64,000 nucleotides of DNA from Apodospora peruviana (taxonomy: Eukaryota; Ascomycota; Sordariomycetes; Sordariales; Lasiosphaeriaceae), in the NCBI GenBank assembly GCA_033439685.1, contig JAUEDM010000001.1:8928001-8992000 (forward strand), written 5' to 3'. The number at the start of each line of letters is the position of its first letter. The first letter of the stretch is position 1. The translations under genes were made by a program, and so were the position numbers. The notes beneath the pieces are model-generated. The model did no database searches, was not told where the DNA came from, and saw only the letters and a program-made list of their open reading frames with translations. This document shows positions 32,684-45,860 of the stretch, piece by piece.

Positions 32684-34606
32684 TTTTGAGTTTCTAGCTG
32701 GCTGAGAACTGGATATCATCGTGCCGATCGGCTTCAAGAGGAATGGCTACTACTTGGCGTTATCTGATTTACCAGTTGTCGGGCACAGAATACGCGCAAC
32801 AACGCCGCATATATATATGTCAGCAACGCACACGCCGCCTCCACCATTCTGCGGCACAATAACACGCGGACAAGCTCAGGACCCGCCGCCCTCATCTTAC
32901 TCACACACCGCGCCGAGGAAGATAAGACGAAGTGCACAAACCAGCTAGCTGGTAACAGCACAAGATATATATAGCTTGTACGGGGTCACCAGATCTTGAT
33001 CACAAAGCGGCGAGGTGATTTGTTGCTACGTACAATGGAGGAGTGGGGGGAACGAAACGAAACAAAACCAGACGACGCAATGCAGGTCAGGGGCGCCTCT
33101 CACGAGTGAAATCGGTATGGTGAGATTGGTTGGGCTGGCTATTTTTGTCCGTCGTCTGAAGCCTGGAGCGGCTCGAGGGTTGGAATCTTCGCTGTACATA
33201 ATGACAGTAGTTGTCAGAGAGTTGTACAGATCTATCCCGCTGCCTGCCACGTGCCTGCTAACTACGTACCTTAGGTATCTTACCTTTTACATTTTGGGAG
33301 ACTAGAGTAGCATGACTATGTCATTATCGTGAAGATGCCAGGCACAAATAAGCACGAAGAAATGTTCAACCCTTCTCTTTTTTCGTCTCTTCTGCCAGTC
33401 GCGACTGCCGGACAGCCAACAAGGAACCCCTACTTGTATTAGCAGGATGTGAAATTAAGGATGGGGAAAAAAGACCCTAAATACGGGTTAGAGATGACAC
33501 CATGCAGCGCGATTCATGTCGAAATCTTTAACTAATGATATCATACTATGGATATCCTTGTCAGGTACAAATAAAGATCGTAAATCCGTATACCTGCGCG
33601 AATCCGAGAGATGGAGCTATCCGCGTGGATGTGTGGAGATATTCGATCCCTCGGGATGGAGAGGATGGACGATCAAATCAGATGGAAATTCAAACAACCC
33701 CACAGATCGACTATCAGACCGAAGACAATGAAATCCCAATTATCATTCTCTAGCTTTCTCGAGATCGAAGAAAGTCCTGAATCACATGCTCACGAAGTAA
33801 ACAGAGGCACATGCTGCAGCTAATTTTCAAAGTGGTATATAACAACACCATCATCACCACCACCACCACCACCACCACCATCAACACCGGTTCACTACAT
33901 CTCATATACTACTACTAGACTTTAAACTACAAATAACCGGCCCACACACACACACAGTCATCAACAAGACACCAACCATATACGCTCAGAAGAAAAAAAG
34001 AGAACAAAATAGAATAATAGTATGAAGAAGTAGGTCGAATGAGAAATAGGTAGAGTTACCAATAAAAAAAAAGAAAAAGAGGCATTTCATGTTCCTCAAA
34101 ATAACCTCCCCGCCGTGCCGGCGTTGCTGTCGTGCCTTTACCCTGCCCGCCAGCTACTATGCCCAAACGATGGCAGGATTTTACTCCAGCAGCACACAAT
34201 ACCAACCCATCCGTGGTACCAAACCCAAACATAAGAAAGAAAAGACAAGACAAGATCTGGTAAGGCTATGAGACCCTGCCTTGTTTCTGTTCGCAAGGCC
34301 TCATCCATTGCTGCTTGACCCACGTTTTCCAAATCAAACGAATCGGTCGGCCGGTCGTTGTAGTCGTTATTGAGCTGGCTCGTCTTCCCACGAGGTGTGC
34401 GTGTAGTCTGGTTTTCGAGGTTCAATGGTTTAGGGTATATAATTGAACGACGTCTAACCTAAACCACGACACGCCATCAGGGGGAAGCAGGGCAGTGATC
34501 TCGGAAGGAAAGATGGTATATTTTTATCGTCGTTTCGATCGTCGCGCTCCGGGGCTGTTCTTTTCATAAAGAAGAAAAATTACACCCAGTCAGAGAGTCG
34601 GGACTC
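32684..34606. other. Intergenic region between convergent Spc19 and Sho1 genes
   Basis: A (CAC)n tract lies at 33848-33881 and CA-rich sequence near 33940-33955. No gene was recognised. The nearly 2 kb probably includes both 3' untranslated regions. Confidence 0.55.
33848..33881. repeat. (CAC)n microsatellite
   Basis: About eleven trinucleotide units (CAC/CAT) lie in non-coding DNA between two convergent genes. Confidence 0.9.
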
Positions 34607-35630
34607 CTATAATAGGATCAGGTAGTTGCTGGGCGCAATGCCTGTGTCGCCGTTCTCCTTCCTCGCCTGCCACCACCTCCCGCTGACGTCGCTGACCTCC
34701 AGAATCTCGTGCTTCGAGAAGGAAATCTCGTTGGCATCGTCGGGATTCGCCTCGTAGCTGTAGATCGCCTTCGCTCTATACGGGTATTCCGTTGGGGGTA
34801 CGATTTGTGCATCGGTGGTCTCATTTGGTTGGGCGACAGCGGGTTTCGGGGCGGTCGGCGCCGAGGGGAATGCAGGCGGCACGTTCGAGTTCCGCATGGT
34901 CGAAGTCATACCACCAACAGGTGACGGGTTCTCCAGGCCGTTAAGCTGTTGAGTGTACATCTGCGGGGGCTGGACCGAAGTCGAGGTCTCCGGGCGGCCG
35001 CCGGTGTAACCCCCAGCCATGTTATGACTTTGCATGGTGGACTCCTTAGCCAATGCAAATGAGTCAATGTAGGCACGGGGGACAGCCGACGGCGCAGATC
35101 CGAAGTAGAAGATCCAGATGATCTGGGCGATGTTAGCCAAGTGCTCATAAATTGTGGAACTACTCGGGCACCCCTCGCCGGAGAAACATACCGTAACCAT
35201 TGTCAGAAGAATGTAGCCAGCAGCAACGGCTTGGTTGGCAGGGGCGTTTGAGTAGACCTGGTTGTTGACAATCGATGTCGACAGCACAACGGCACACCCC
35301 AGATACCCAACAATCGCAACATGGTATGTCTGGATCGTGTCCGAAGCTACCACGACGAAGATACCCACGATGAGGAAGAAATGGAAGACGAGGCCAAACC
35401 AATAGTACGACGGCAGGCTGCCGCGAACCTGGGCGAAGATGGATGCGAAAAATACGATAACCCATGCGAGCTGTTGGCCAACGGAATTAGCAACTGGTCT
35501 GGCAAACATGGCAGCCGGGCAAACACAAACTTACCGCCGAGATGGAGAGGGTCGCGAGGGCGAACGGATCTCCTATGATGTTGCCCATGCGCATGCCCTT
35601 CCGGCCATACTGGGCCCTAGAGTTTTCCAT
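34607..35630 (-). CDS. SHO1: Sho1 transmembrane osmosensor
   Basis: Exons in transcription order (35630-35535, 35470-35192, 35122-34607) give 296 residues; an in-frame ATG at 35672 would add 14. The protein has the Sho1 layout. After the conserved MGNIIGDPFALATLSIS come four membrane helices (LAWVIVFFASIFAQV, WFGLVFHFFLIVGIFVVVAS, VAIVGYLGCAVVLS, AVAAGYILLTMV), a serine- and proline-rich cytoplasmic linker, and a C-terminal SH3 domain (about 238-296: KAIYSYEAN, DDANEISFSKHEILEV, GRWWQARKENGDTGIAPSNYL). Sho1 works upstream of the HOG MAP-kinase pathway and recruits Pbs2 through the SH3 domain. All parts are intact. Confidence 0.96.
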
Positions 35631-38600
35631 TTTCCGTAGTGATGGGGAGTGAAGCGATCCGTAGGATGGCATAAGGGCGAGTGAGTGGTGTCACTCAGGT
35701 AAGTGGGATATTAAGATAGGATGCTGTTCAGGATATTTTCGCGGGGTGGCGATTCAACTGATGCAGGCCGCGCACGAAAGCATGAGACAGCTGTCGAGGT
35801 TTGCTATGGCAGTGCCTGACACGGAATTTGATGGTCGGTGGTTGGCAAGCTGCCGGAAAAGGAGTGACTGTTGTGGCCGGGAGGCTGGTCTGCAGGAGCG
35901 CCGAAAGCGAAAAATGCGATCGGTCGAAATGAGGTGCAACTCTAGCCAAAATGTTGAAGAGAATGATGTCCAGCAGCAAAGTACTCCTCTTCCAAAAAAA
36001 AAAAACGAGAGATGTGGAATGGATTGAAGTTGTTGAGTCGGTCGGTCGGTCGATCGATTAATCGAGCGTTGGTGTTCCTGTCGCGAGAATGCCGCGTTGG
36101 AAGAAGTCGAGCCGAGTATTCAAAGACGGCGTCGTCTGGCAAACGTGATCTCCTTGTTCTCCCTGGGGCCGCAATCCTGTACAATTACTGTTCCTTGGTT
36201 CCTTTCTCTTGCGGATCTTCTTTGTCCCTCTTCTTGTTCTCGACCGCAGTGCCTGACCAGCGTATTCCAATCGTCGTCAAGTCGTGTCGTCGGGTTAGAG
36301 CGACTATTGAGCCCGCGATGGTGATGGAAAACCGTCGGGTGGGAGAATTGAAGGGCGAAAGTCGTGAGAAGGGGGCGAAAGGCAGGAAAAGAGGAGAAGA
36401 AGGAACGAGTGGTTAATGCAGGCCTGGGTGGTCGGAGAGTGGAAGGAGGCACTGCAGCGAAAAGAGCGTGGTTTGTGCAGGCTTGGGGGCTGTGCGGACG
36501 GAAAGGACACAACCTGGAAGGGAAGGGCGCTCGGGCGGGCGAACGAGAACTGGTGGTTGTGGTGGTGCTGGTGCTGCAACACTGCAGGCAGTCAGTGGTG
36601 TGCTTGTCTGCGTGCTGCTGGTGTGACTGGAGGGAGAAGAGGACGACGGGGTCTGGGATTTGCCCGGGATTGTCGGATTGATGAGCCAAGCAGGGCCCCG
36701 AGTTAAAATGGATGGGTGGTTGAGTGGAACTTGGTGGAGCGTGCGTCGACGCTTCAAATGCCAGGCCCTCTCCTTGACCCGCAAACCCGCCCAAGCCCGC
36801 GTGGCCAGGTCGCACAGTCCATCTCGCGAGCAGGTCGTCCAAAGCCGGTCCGTTGTGGGACCTTCCATCGCTCAGCTTGTGAGCTGTCAGGCTTCAGGCA
36901 CGCGACGACGGGAACGAACCACGCGCTGCCACCGCATTTCATTGTCAATTCAGTTTTACCAAACGTCACCAGGCAAACCCGTCCGAGCAAGCCATTTTGC
37001 ACCAATACATTTCTATCTTGAATATCGTGCAGCCGCAGACATCCATTGAATACCCGACGCTAGACCTGCTTGTCGTCAGGGCGAACCAAGGCTGCGGACA
37101 ACGACGCCCAACGTTTCCCCAGCCAAGTATTCGCGCTGCACCTCGCGATGCACCTCGCGATAGCTGCGTAACCAGTTGCTGCGTGCAGTTTCAAGGATTG
37201 AATTTTACGCTATTCCGGACCTCCTGTCTCGAGCGACGGCGACTGTTCGATACGATGTTAGACATGAAAATAATTGAAGCCCCTGTGAGAAAAGTGAACA
37301 GCCAAAATCTCACCGTGTGGTAAAATGGTGCCTGGGCCGTCTTCATTGGACTTTGCGGGGATTCACTAGCGTGTCCAGACGGTGCCGTTCATCCAATCAA
37401 ATGGACCAAAAAAACACGATCTCGTCAAGTACCCGATTTGACCATGTTTGAGATCTGACTGGGGTTTCCCATTCGCTCCCCAGATAAGCAAGGAGACAAC
37501 TAACGGCGCGTGCTGATTGGTTGGTATTCAACCGTTTCTCAATCAGCCTGCTTGTCGTCAAAAAGGTAGGGTCTCCTGTCGTGCCTTCGGGGCGGGCTCT
37601 TGGCTCGCCCAAACAATTCGCTTTTGGTTTGACAGAAAGTGCGGAGTTGTGCTTTGCGGAGGAGGGATGTCCAGCGTTTCGAGGCACAGGTTCTACCATA
37701 CCACCTAAAAAGGGCTCGCTGTCGTGTTACGGAAGCAAAGAAACGAGGGAGCTTGGACTCTTCTGAACGAATGCAGGGATGAACATCACGGTTTCATGAA
37801 TCGGCGCAGGAGAACACGGAGTGTGACTGTGCGTCCGGCGGCTCCCCAACTTTCGGTCATCAAGTGCCTATCGTTCCATACATACACGACAGCCGTCACC
37901 GACGACGACAAACGTGCAGTCGGAAGCTTGAGGAACAATAGAAACATTATCTTGACCCCAAATGTCACACACGGGTCGCTACAGCAGCTGGCAGGCTCAG
38001 GAGGCACATCGCAACCATGTTTCTAACCCACGAGATAGGGCCTGCTGAAGCACCCGTCGACCATCGGCACCGGGGACGGCGATAATTGATACAATAAAAG
38101 ATACGGCAGAATTGCCGGTACGTACCTGACTGATCCTATCCATCAACCACCCGTTTGTGGCGGTCGGGGCCCTGTCTGGATTCTCCGTTCGGTGCCTTCA
38201 CCTCCCGATGACGAGACACGTTCTAGCAATGTCAATAAGGAAATAATGTCTTGGACACTGGTGAGTTTTGTCTTGAAATTTTATGACAGATAGGTTCTTT
38301 GTCCTATTGCTTGTTTCCACATCTGCTGTTGAAAAGCAGCCAAAAGGAGAAGCGGGGTGCCCCTGAATGCCACCGTTGCTCCTGATGACAATCCCAAAAG
38401 CTTCAACTTCGACATTTCTGGGGTAATCGGTACCTGCGTTAGCGCTGCCCACAATACATTGCTTTTCATTCAGTTGATATTGGATCGATCATCTAATTCC
38501 GATCGGGATCGATCAATTGACAGAAAATAAAACTATATATGATTGATGACAAGTGTCATGATATTGTCTGCATGAATTGGATCAAATACGTCCAAATTGA

Positions 38601-40981
38601 CTCATCTTACGCCCCATCGGAAATAAGAGGGGATTTAACAAGCGGGAAATGCAACGTTCATCCGGTCGGTACAGGGCAAGAAATATATCGAACCCATAAT
38701 AACAGACAGATTAATAAGACCGAATGTATTATCACCCCTATTTCCCCATATTTCCAGATGAGAGCGTCATGACTTTTGGAGTTTACATACGTGGCGCACG
38801 AAGACTTCTTCGTGATCATGCTCACAAGGGTGAGGGTTCTTCAAAGTGGTATTCTGCAATGTAACTCAAGATGGAAGAGCGAAATACCGGCGCCATCTGA
38901 GTTTCCATTGTCAATTATCACAAACAGATGTATCTCAGGCATCCATTTAAAGCGTCAACGACAAACTTTCAACGGTCTCTGTTCATTATCTAACCCCTGC
39001 CAGCTTGTTGTTAGCAACCCGCTATGGCATTTGATAGCATGCAAGATGTTGCCCTAGCTACATTGCATATGCTGCAGAGCCTCTCCTCTCGATATTCTCA
39101 CTTCGGGTAGTGTCCCCGAGAAGTTCAAATAGTTTATTTGGGTTGACTTGGTAATCTTATTTACTAGGTATTTGTAAACATTATTACTTAAGGTGTGTGC
39201 CGGCGAGTTTGGCTTACTTCTCTTTGATAAGATTGTCAATAACTAGCTTATAACAACTTCGATAAACGGCGGGGCGCTGACGATGTATTCTCACCTGCTC
39301 ACCAACACTCATCCTGACTAAACCTCAGCTCGTGTCTCAGCAACTCAATCAAGAAAACACAGAGGCCAGATCAAAGACCATGATCATCACACACTCAACC
39401 TTACAGTTTTTGACCCGACCTGGCCTGTTCAACCCCACAAAAAACTTGTGTGTTTGCAGAAAGAAGGCGGTCGCATAAATAACCACCCTACATATCACAC
39501 ACGAAAACCTGCTCAGGACACATTAGTCACTTATCTATGTGTTGTGCGATTTGTTTGTTAAGTTAAAGGAACCCGCCAACAGTGACCTCATCTTGCTTTT
39601 TACACCGTCAATATCCACCTCTTACATAACCCGTACAGAAAACAATCTCTCAACTGACTCTTTATAAGAAAGAACATTTCCTAGGTAAGCAAGGTTCATC
39701 TGATTCCTTCACATTCGATTTCCATCACATCCACATACCCAGTTTAGGCGAGCAAGATCTCCCGTGCATGAGTACAGACCCAAGGCGGCACTTTTCTTTT
39801 GAGTGGTTGCATGACGTTGGGATAAATAGACTTTGTGAAACGCGGATCCGCAACTCCCGGCTCGCACACACAACGCGACAAAGCCTTGACAATAGCTTTC
39901 GGACAATTTCTTCCTTTTCCTTCTCGACTTTTACTTTCATAAGGCATGTACAGAACTGTGTGTGTGCACGGCGGCGGCACGACCATTTGTCCGTCAGGCA
40001 AGCTCCCATGCTTTCTGACGAAACTCAAGACCACAGAAACGGCAATGTGCAGTTAAGGTTGATGTGCGTCATGATCTAGCGCATACAGTTGGTTGTTCAA
40101 AGCTATGATCATTGTCTCCAGCAACCCATGACTTTGCGAGCCATATAACTTCCCCCCAGTCCAGTAGACCACCTCGACATAACAATATATTCCCAAAGAA
40201 AGGTCCATAATGACGTTTCACAGTCACAGTAAGGCATGCCGTGTCGTCCATCATACTTGCTCGTAAGGTCAACACTCAATGAAGGTTTGTCCCCGGCATG
40301 ACAACCGAACGCCGCCCGCTCTCGCTGCGAGTCCCAGTCAGGACCACCGCCGGTGCCAGTCCCTCCCGGTAAAGCTGTACTCCCACACCACACACAAACA
40401 TACCCATCAACCCAGAATACCCAAGCCAAGACCAGATGAAAGCATTCCCGGTTGTGGGCGCGCTCGTTTTCTCTCGAGAACCTCAGAGCCGGTGTCGTCT
40501 CATCTTCGTGCGTCGTCCCAGAATGTGGGAGGCTGGGAAAAGTCGCTACCGCAACACTTTTGCCGTGACAATGAATCGTGTGTCTGTACTGCCGAGACAC
40601 GGGCTTCGTTTTCGAAACAAAACCACAGGCGCGATCTTGGGAGAACGTTCCAGAATAGCGATATGTTTCAAGAGCTGCTGCCAACCAGAACCCAGTTCTC
40701 ATAACGGTGTACAGTTGGGTTGTGTTGAGGGTATTTTAGTACTGATAGGCTTGCACACGGATGAATTCAGTGATATGATGCTTGTATCATCCCCATCCAG
40801 GCACCTGGACCGATCCAGGAAATAACTGACTTGGGGCGACACCGGCTCAACTCAGCAGGAGGTATTCCCAAGAGTTTTGCCCCGGAATCAGGAGTGCACC
40901 CCTTGTCTCAGCCGAGCTTGGTGCAATTATCCATCCCGCCCCATGCACTTCCCCCGTGATAGAGAAGAGGAACCGATAGAC
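35631..40981. other. Gene-poor region upstream of Sho1
   Basis: No gene could be supported in 5.3 kb. The first kilobase is pyrimidine-rich on the Sho1 strand and could be a long leader. The minus ORF at 36120-36842 is low-complexity (Pro, Ser, Thr, His) and looks like untranslated sequence. 38.1-39.3 kb is AT-rich. ORFs at 40109-40825 overlap on both strands without motifs. Confidence 0.55.
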
Positions 40982-41656
40982 TCAGATAGCAGTCTCCTCC
41001 ATCTCGCGTAGCTTCTCCGTCCTCCGGACACCCATCTCGAGCTTCTCAAACTTGCCCTCCGCCTCCGCGATAAACTGCCCGTACTGCAGCACCCTGCCCT
41101 CGTACCAGTCGCGCATGGCGCGCTCGCTGCGAACCCTCAGCTCGGCAACCTCTGCCTCCTGCGCCAGCTGCATCGCCTCGACGCCCTTCATCCGCGGGAG
41201 CAACGACGCAAGCTCGGCGCTGAGTTTTGGGTCGGGAACGGGCGTGTCGGAGGTCGCTGCCGTGAGGGCGGATGCGGTCGACGGGAAGGAGGATGCGTAG
41301 GAGAGCACCAGTGCGCGGAGGGCTTCGGGGGAGAGGTCGGTTGGCGGGTCGGTTGGTTGAGGCGTTTGGAAGAGGGACGGGTGAGCTTTGTCTGTAATAC
41401 AAGTTAGGACACTAATAGGATGGTAAGTAATGTGGGAAAATAACGTACAGATCTTGAGAATCTCCGCATAGACGCGGAAGTGTCTGATGAGAACTGAGAA
41501 GCGGTGTTTGAGCTCTGCGAGGGAAACAGTCGCTGGGTCGCTCGGAGGCTGCGCGGGAGGCGTTGATGGGCCGTAGAGAATGTGCTCTATCCGCAGCATG
41601 CGAGATTCGAATAAAGAGATTGTTGCTATGGTGGTTTTGTCCAACGTGTCGTCCAT
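40982..41656 (-). CDS. RO10-like nuclear-distribution (dynein/dynactin) protein
   Basis: Exons 41656-41449 and 41391-40982 give 205 residues. The intron (57 bases, a multiple of three with no stop in frame) is supported by GTACGT and TTACAG ends. The sequence runs LESRMLRIEHILYG, LAELKHRFSVLIRHF, then a Pro/Ala/Ser-rich spacer and long C-terminal helices (ELASLLPRMKGVEAMQLAQ, SERAMRDWYEGRVLQYGQFI, FEKLEMGVRRTEKLREME) that should form coiled coils. This pattern agrees with fungal RO-10, needed for dynein-driven nuclear movement, proposed to correspond to dynactin p24. The assignment is from remembered family features, so it is moderately sure. Confidence 0.75.
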   Translation of the reverse strand: MDDTLDKTTIATISLFESRMLRIEHILYGPSTPPAQPPSDPATVSLAELKHRFSVLIRHFRVYAEILKICTLFSHITYHPISVLTCITDKAHPSLFQTPQPTDPPTDLSPEALRALVLSYASSFPSTASALTAATSDTPVPDPKLSAELASLLPRMKGVEAMQLAQEAEVAELRVRSERAMRDWYEGRVLQYGQFIAEAEGKFEKLEMGVRRTEKLREMEETAI

Positions 41657-42624
41657 CTTGCGGTTTGAAGCTTAGCCTCACGCTCACTTGATATTCTGGT
41701 GCAATTGGAGCTCCTGCTGGAGCTTGTCCAGCTTCGTTGAAAACTTCGAATTGGTCGGACTGCGAGCTTTAGATAGCCAAAGTTAATCAAAAAGCTTGTG
41801 ACGAGGTGGATTCAGTAGGTAATAAGTCTTGAAGTAGTTGACGATGGAGCTTCAATCGGTTGTGAACCGGTAACGGCCGTTGCACGCCCCCGACAATTTA
41901 GCTCCCCAGATTCCCCCGCTAAAAGTGTCGGCCGTGGAGGTTCCCAATCCCCGGGGTAGAGGTAAGGCTGAGGTCACCAATTTGAGGAGGTGGCGCTGAT
42001 TGGCAGGCCCTGGCGGGTGGCCACATTTGGTCCTGCGCCCCCGGTCTGCGCTGCCAAGGGTTTCGTGGCTTCCAAGCCGCCCAGCATTTCGTATTTCCTT
42101 CTGCAACAGGCCACGCCAGCATCGACTTATTTCTGACGACATCGACATCTCGACGACACACTACCGACAGCGCCATATTCGAACGACGAAGACGAACGTC
42201 GATATAATCGATCACGACGAGCGACAATACAGAGCGTTCCCGCAATCCCGACCTGTCAGGCCCTTTCCATGGCTTCGGGGATCCGGATCCAGATCCCCTA
42301 ACCCGTATTCCGAATTGGGCACGCGACCAACATCCGCCGACGAGATCCTCTAGGCCGAGGTGTCCTTCGACGGTCTATTGAGTTGAAATATCACTACTTG
42401 GTATATACTAGGGCATTGCAACAAATATCCAAGCCGTACGGAATACTTGGAACGTCGATAGGGTCGACCCATGACGGGATATTCAACCGTCACAGATGCC
42501 AGCGCTTCCCGGAGCGCAAGTGGTGGAATCATGGTACTGTGAGTCGTTGCCCACATGCTGCTCGCAAGGAGAACATGGAGACTGATTTTGAGTCGACAGA
42601 CAACGACGAGGGCGCAGTCCCAAG
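41657..42624. other. Divergent promoter region of the RO10-like and Avt genes
   Basis: Two head-to-head genes share about 970 bases. The second half is probably the 5' leader of the transporter. It contains a short upstream ORF (ATG near 42269, about 10 codons) and a 118-codon open frame (42000-42353) without motifs, so an additional 5' exon cannot be excluded. Confidence 0.5.
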
Positions 42625-44383
42625 ATGGGCGGCGGCCAAGCCTCAATGATAAGCAGCAACATCAACCTCCTTAATACAAGTACGTCTACATCTTGAAGCT
42701 TGGGAGATGGAACAGGACAATGTCTCTGACAGTGATTTTTCGCTTCAGTTATTGGCGCAGGCACGCTCGCCATGCCCTCGGCCATGTCACATTTCGGCGT
42801 CACACTGGGCGTCATCCTCATCGTGTGGTGCGGCTTAACGTCGGCCTTCGGTCTCTACCTCCAGGCGCGCTGCGCACGCTATACCGACAGAGGATCCTCT
42901 TCTTTCTTCGCGCTGTCGCAGATGACCTACCCCAACGCGGCGGTAGTGTTCGACGCCGCCATTGCGGTGAAATGCTTTGGCGTGGGCGTCTCGTATATGA
43001 TCATCATCGGCGACCTGATGCCAGCCGTGGCATCGGCATTCGGAGCCGACTCGACAGGCCTCGCCTTTCTTGCGGATCGCAAGTTTTGGATAACAGCCTT
43101 TTTCCTGTTGTTCATCATACCGCTGAGCTTCCCCAAGAGGCTGGACTCGCTCAAGTACACGAGCGTGGTTGCGCTGGTATCGATTGGGTACCTGGTTATA
43201 CTAGTCGTCTACCACTTCACGGTGGATTCGAGAGACCAGAGGGGAGATGTTCACCTCATTACTTGGGAAGGGCCGGTTGCGGCGTTGAGTAGTTTGCCGG
43301 TTGTCATTTTTGCATATACGTGTCACCAAAATGTTTGTACTACCTTTCTCACAGTATTGAAGTCTCGAGACGCTAACGAACCTGATGTCAGATGTTCTCC
43401 ATCCTGAATGAGATCAAGGACAACTCGCCTGCCAGCATTGTGGCTGTAATTGGTGGTAGTATTGGTTCTGCTGCTTCGGTTTACATATTAGTGGCCATCA
43501 CCGGTTACCTTACATTTGGTGACAATGTGCAGGGCAACATTGTTGGGATGTGTACGTCACCCCTAACCCTTTATCTCACCAATCAATGCCTTTCTTATCT
43601 GACCACTGAACAGACCCAGCATCAATCGCCTCAACAATTGCCAAAGCCGCCATTGTCATCCTCGTGACTTTCAGTATCCCTCTTCAAGTCCACCCCTGCC
43701 GCGCCTCCATCGACGCTGTCCTGCGCTGGCGCCCAGGCAAGAACCGCCCCGCCAACCTCGGCATCCCTTCCGCCGCCTCAACAGCAGGCACCCAACCCCT
43801 TCTCCTACCCTCCTCAGCGTCCTCCGGCTCGTCCGCCACAGCAGGCGGCGGCGCTACCCTAACCACCCTCGACAGCCACGGCGCGCCGGTGGTGGCTATG
43901 TCGGAGCTCCGCTTCGCACTAATCACCAGCGGCATCCTCATGCTGAGCTACCTCACCGCGCTCAACGTGTCGAGTCTTGACCGCGTCCTCGCGTACGTCG
44001 GCAGCACCGGGTCGACGGCCATCTCGTTCATCCTGCCGGGGTTGTTTTACTACAAGATTAGTGATCCGGATAGTATCCACCACCAGCGGCTGAGCAAAGA
44101 GGACGACGACGCGGATTACTCTGCTGACGATGACGAGAATGTTGCCACTGCAGAGGACGAGGTGGGTGAAGGATCCGGAGGAGGGTTGATGGAGGCGAGT
44201 ATTGGCAGTCTAAGGTCTGTCGTGTCAGGCAGATGGAGGACAGGACGAAGAAAGTGGAGGTGGGATCTGGAACACCTTGAGCATGGGTTTTTAAGAAAGA
44301 TGGCGCTTGCGTTGGCGGTGTATGGGTGCTGCGTGATGGTTATTTGTTTGGGTATGAATATGTTCTTTAAGGCGGCGCATTGA
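42625..44383 (+). CDS. Vacuolar amino-acid transporter, Avt family
   Basis: Exons 42625-42679, 42749-43332, 43392-43551 and 43614-44383 join in phase to 522 residues. The first helix holds the family signature LNTIIGAGTLAMPSAMS. Ten or eleven membrane segments follow, with FPKRLDSLKYTSVV, a cytoplasmic loop after YTCHQN and MFSILNEIKDNS, then VAITGYLTFGDNVQGNI, FSIPLQVHPCRAS, and the last group FALITSGILMLSYLTALN, FILPGLFYY and MALALAVYGCCVMVICLGM. Two long inserts are hydrophilic: a Ser/Ala/Gly-rich loop at about 295-345, and an Asp/Glu-rich loop before the last helix. It matches the Avt5/6/7-type amino acid/auxin permeases that export amino acids from the vacuole. Confidence 0.92.
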
Positions 44384-45248
44384 AGAAGGAAAGCATTGTG
44401 TGGATTGCTGGATAGGCAGCCACGAAAAGGTGGCAGCATTGGAAAAGGAAAACTAAAGCATCTCGATCTGGGTAGTTATATGTGGTATCGTAGCAGCGAA
44501 AGTTTCCATGAAGACTACAGCGGATGGTTGAAGACAGTTGGTTCATTCATTCATTTTCAGGGGCATATATTTCCCTTCTTCTGCTCATACATTTTCTCTC
44601 AGAACTCAATGGCAAGAACATCTTACCATCCATGTACATATATGTAGGAAAGATAAGGTCTTGGTCGGCGTTGGAAAGGGGATTGAAGTTTGTAAGCTGC
44701 AGTCTTTTCTTGTAGTTCCGTCGAATTCTTATACTTGTGTTTTTGAGTATTACTTCAATGTTCAAGTGGATGTGATGCCCGAGTTGAAAGGCGATGGGCG
44801 GAAATTACGTGTTATCTGAGCCCATTTCCCACTCTCTCTGCTGTTCCGTGATCGTGCTGGCGAGCAGGTTTCTTGCAGTCCACAGGTTTATCATTTATGC
44901 CTGTCTTGCTCCGTCCGCACCTTGTGACAACCCAAGTCCGACCGTAACCCAGCATTTCTTATTGTTCATTCCTCTGTTTGTTGGTACTCTGATGAATTCG
45001 CACTTCAACTGCAACATTTCGAGAGTCCCTAACCGATTTATACCGCGCCCATTTTCATCAAGAGAGACGGAGTCAGAAATGATATATATATATATATACA
45101 GGGATACAAGTAGAATACAAACGTCTAATATGCTACAGACCAGAAAGTCTTCCCAGTCTCCTCCTACCTCGCAATGCCAGGTTCCTCCTGCCTCACGTCC
45201 CAAACCTGGCTCGCCTCTCCTTCATGGATCCCCATCGCCATCACAACG
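44384..45248. other. Intergenic region between convergent Avt and bS16m genes
   Basis: This is shared 3' flank. A (TA)n tract lies at 45081-45099. No gene was recognised. Confidence 0.6.
45081..45099. repeat. (TA)n microsatellite
   Basis: Nine TA units lie in the 3' flank of the bS16m gene. Confidence 0.85.
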
Positions 45249-45860
45249 TTATACCTCCTGGGCAGCTGCAGGAGCAGCAGAAGGAGGTGGTTGGAATTTC
45301 GGCGGCGTGCGATGTTTGGGTTCGATGATTCCGACCTATGTGTTTGACCAGCCGTTAGCAAACTCTTCTTTCTCCAGCGCCACCTTCACACCATCCATCA
45401 CCTGCTCTTCAACTATCTCCCTTCCCCGCCCTCTTTTGTAGCTTCCTCCCCCTTTGCCCCTCAAACATCCCTCCTCCTTGCCCCCCCTACAGTCCTCACA
45501 ACCACAAATCGGAAATTTGTAGTACATACCAAAGATAATAACCGCCAAACCGTATCCGTCGGCTGCGCGCCAACACCAACCCAGTACCGCGCCCTCGTGA
45601 CGTCGAGCTTGATGTCCTTGTGCAGCTTGCCACTCTTATCGTACGTGTCGGCTTTGGGCACGGGGTCGTAGGTCCCAATAACCTCTAGCGGGTGGCTGTT
45701 GCGCGCGGTTCTGTTTTTTTTTCGTCTGTCAGTCCTGTCTTTCTCTGTCCGGCCCGCCGGTTTGGATAGGAAAGAAGAAATACCGGGCATGCGCGACGAC
45801 GATGTTGTAAAAGGGCGAGTTTGTGCGCCCGAAGCGCGCTAGGCGGATCTTGACAACCAT
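45249..45860 (-). CDS. MRPS16: Mitochondrial ribosomal protein bS16m
   Basis: Exons in transcription order (45860-45784, 45710-45530, 45335-45249) give 114 residues. The start is typical for S16: MVVKIRLARFGRTNSPFYNI, then VVAHARTARNSHPLEVIGTYDP, then LDVTRARYWVGVGAQPTDTVWRLL and VGIIEPKHRTPPKF. A short Pro/Ala tail ends the protein. No separate targeting peptide is visible; the basic N-terminus may serve. It belongs to the small subunit of the mitochondrial ribosome. The gene is head-to-head with the NAD(P)HX epimerase gene. The second intron is long for this window (194 bases). Confidence 0.94.

Noticed and set aside
36120..36842. 240-codon minus-strand ORF upstream of Sho1
   Set aside because: Low-complexity Pro/Ser/Thr/His translation of pyrimidine-rich DNA, overlapping open frames in the other two minus frames; looks like untranslated leader.
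40109..40702. 197-codon minus-strand ORF
   Set aside because: Overlaps equally long ORFs on the plus strand, mixed composition and no motif.
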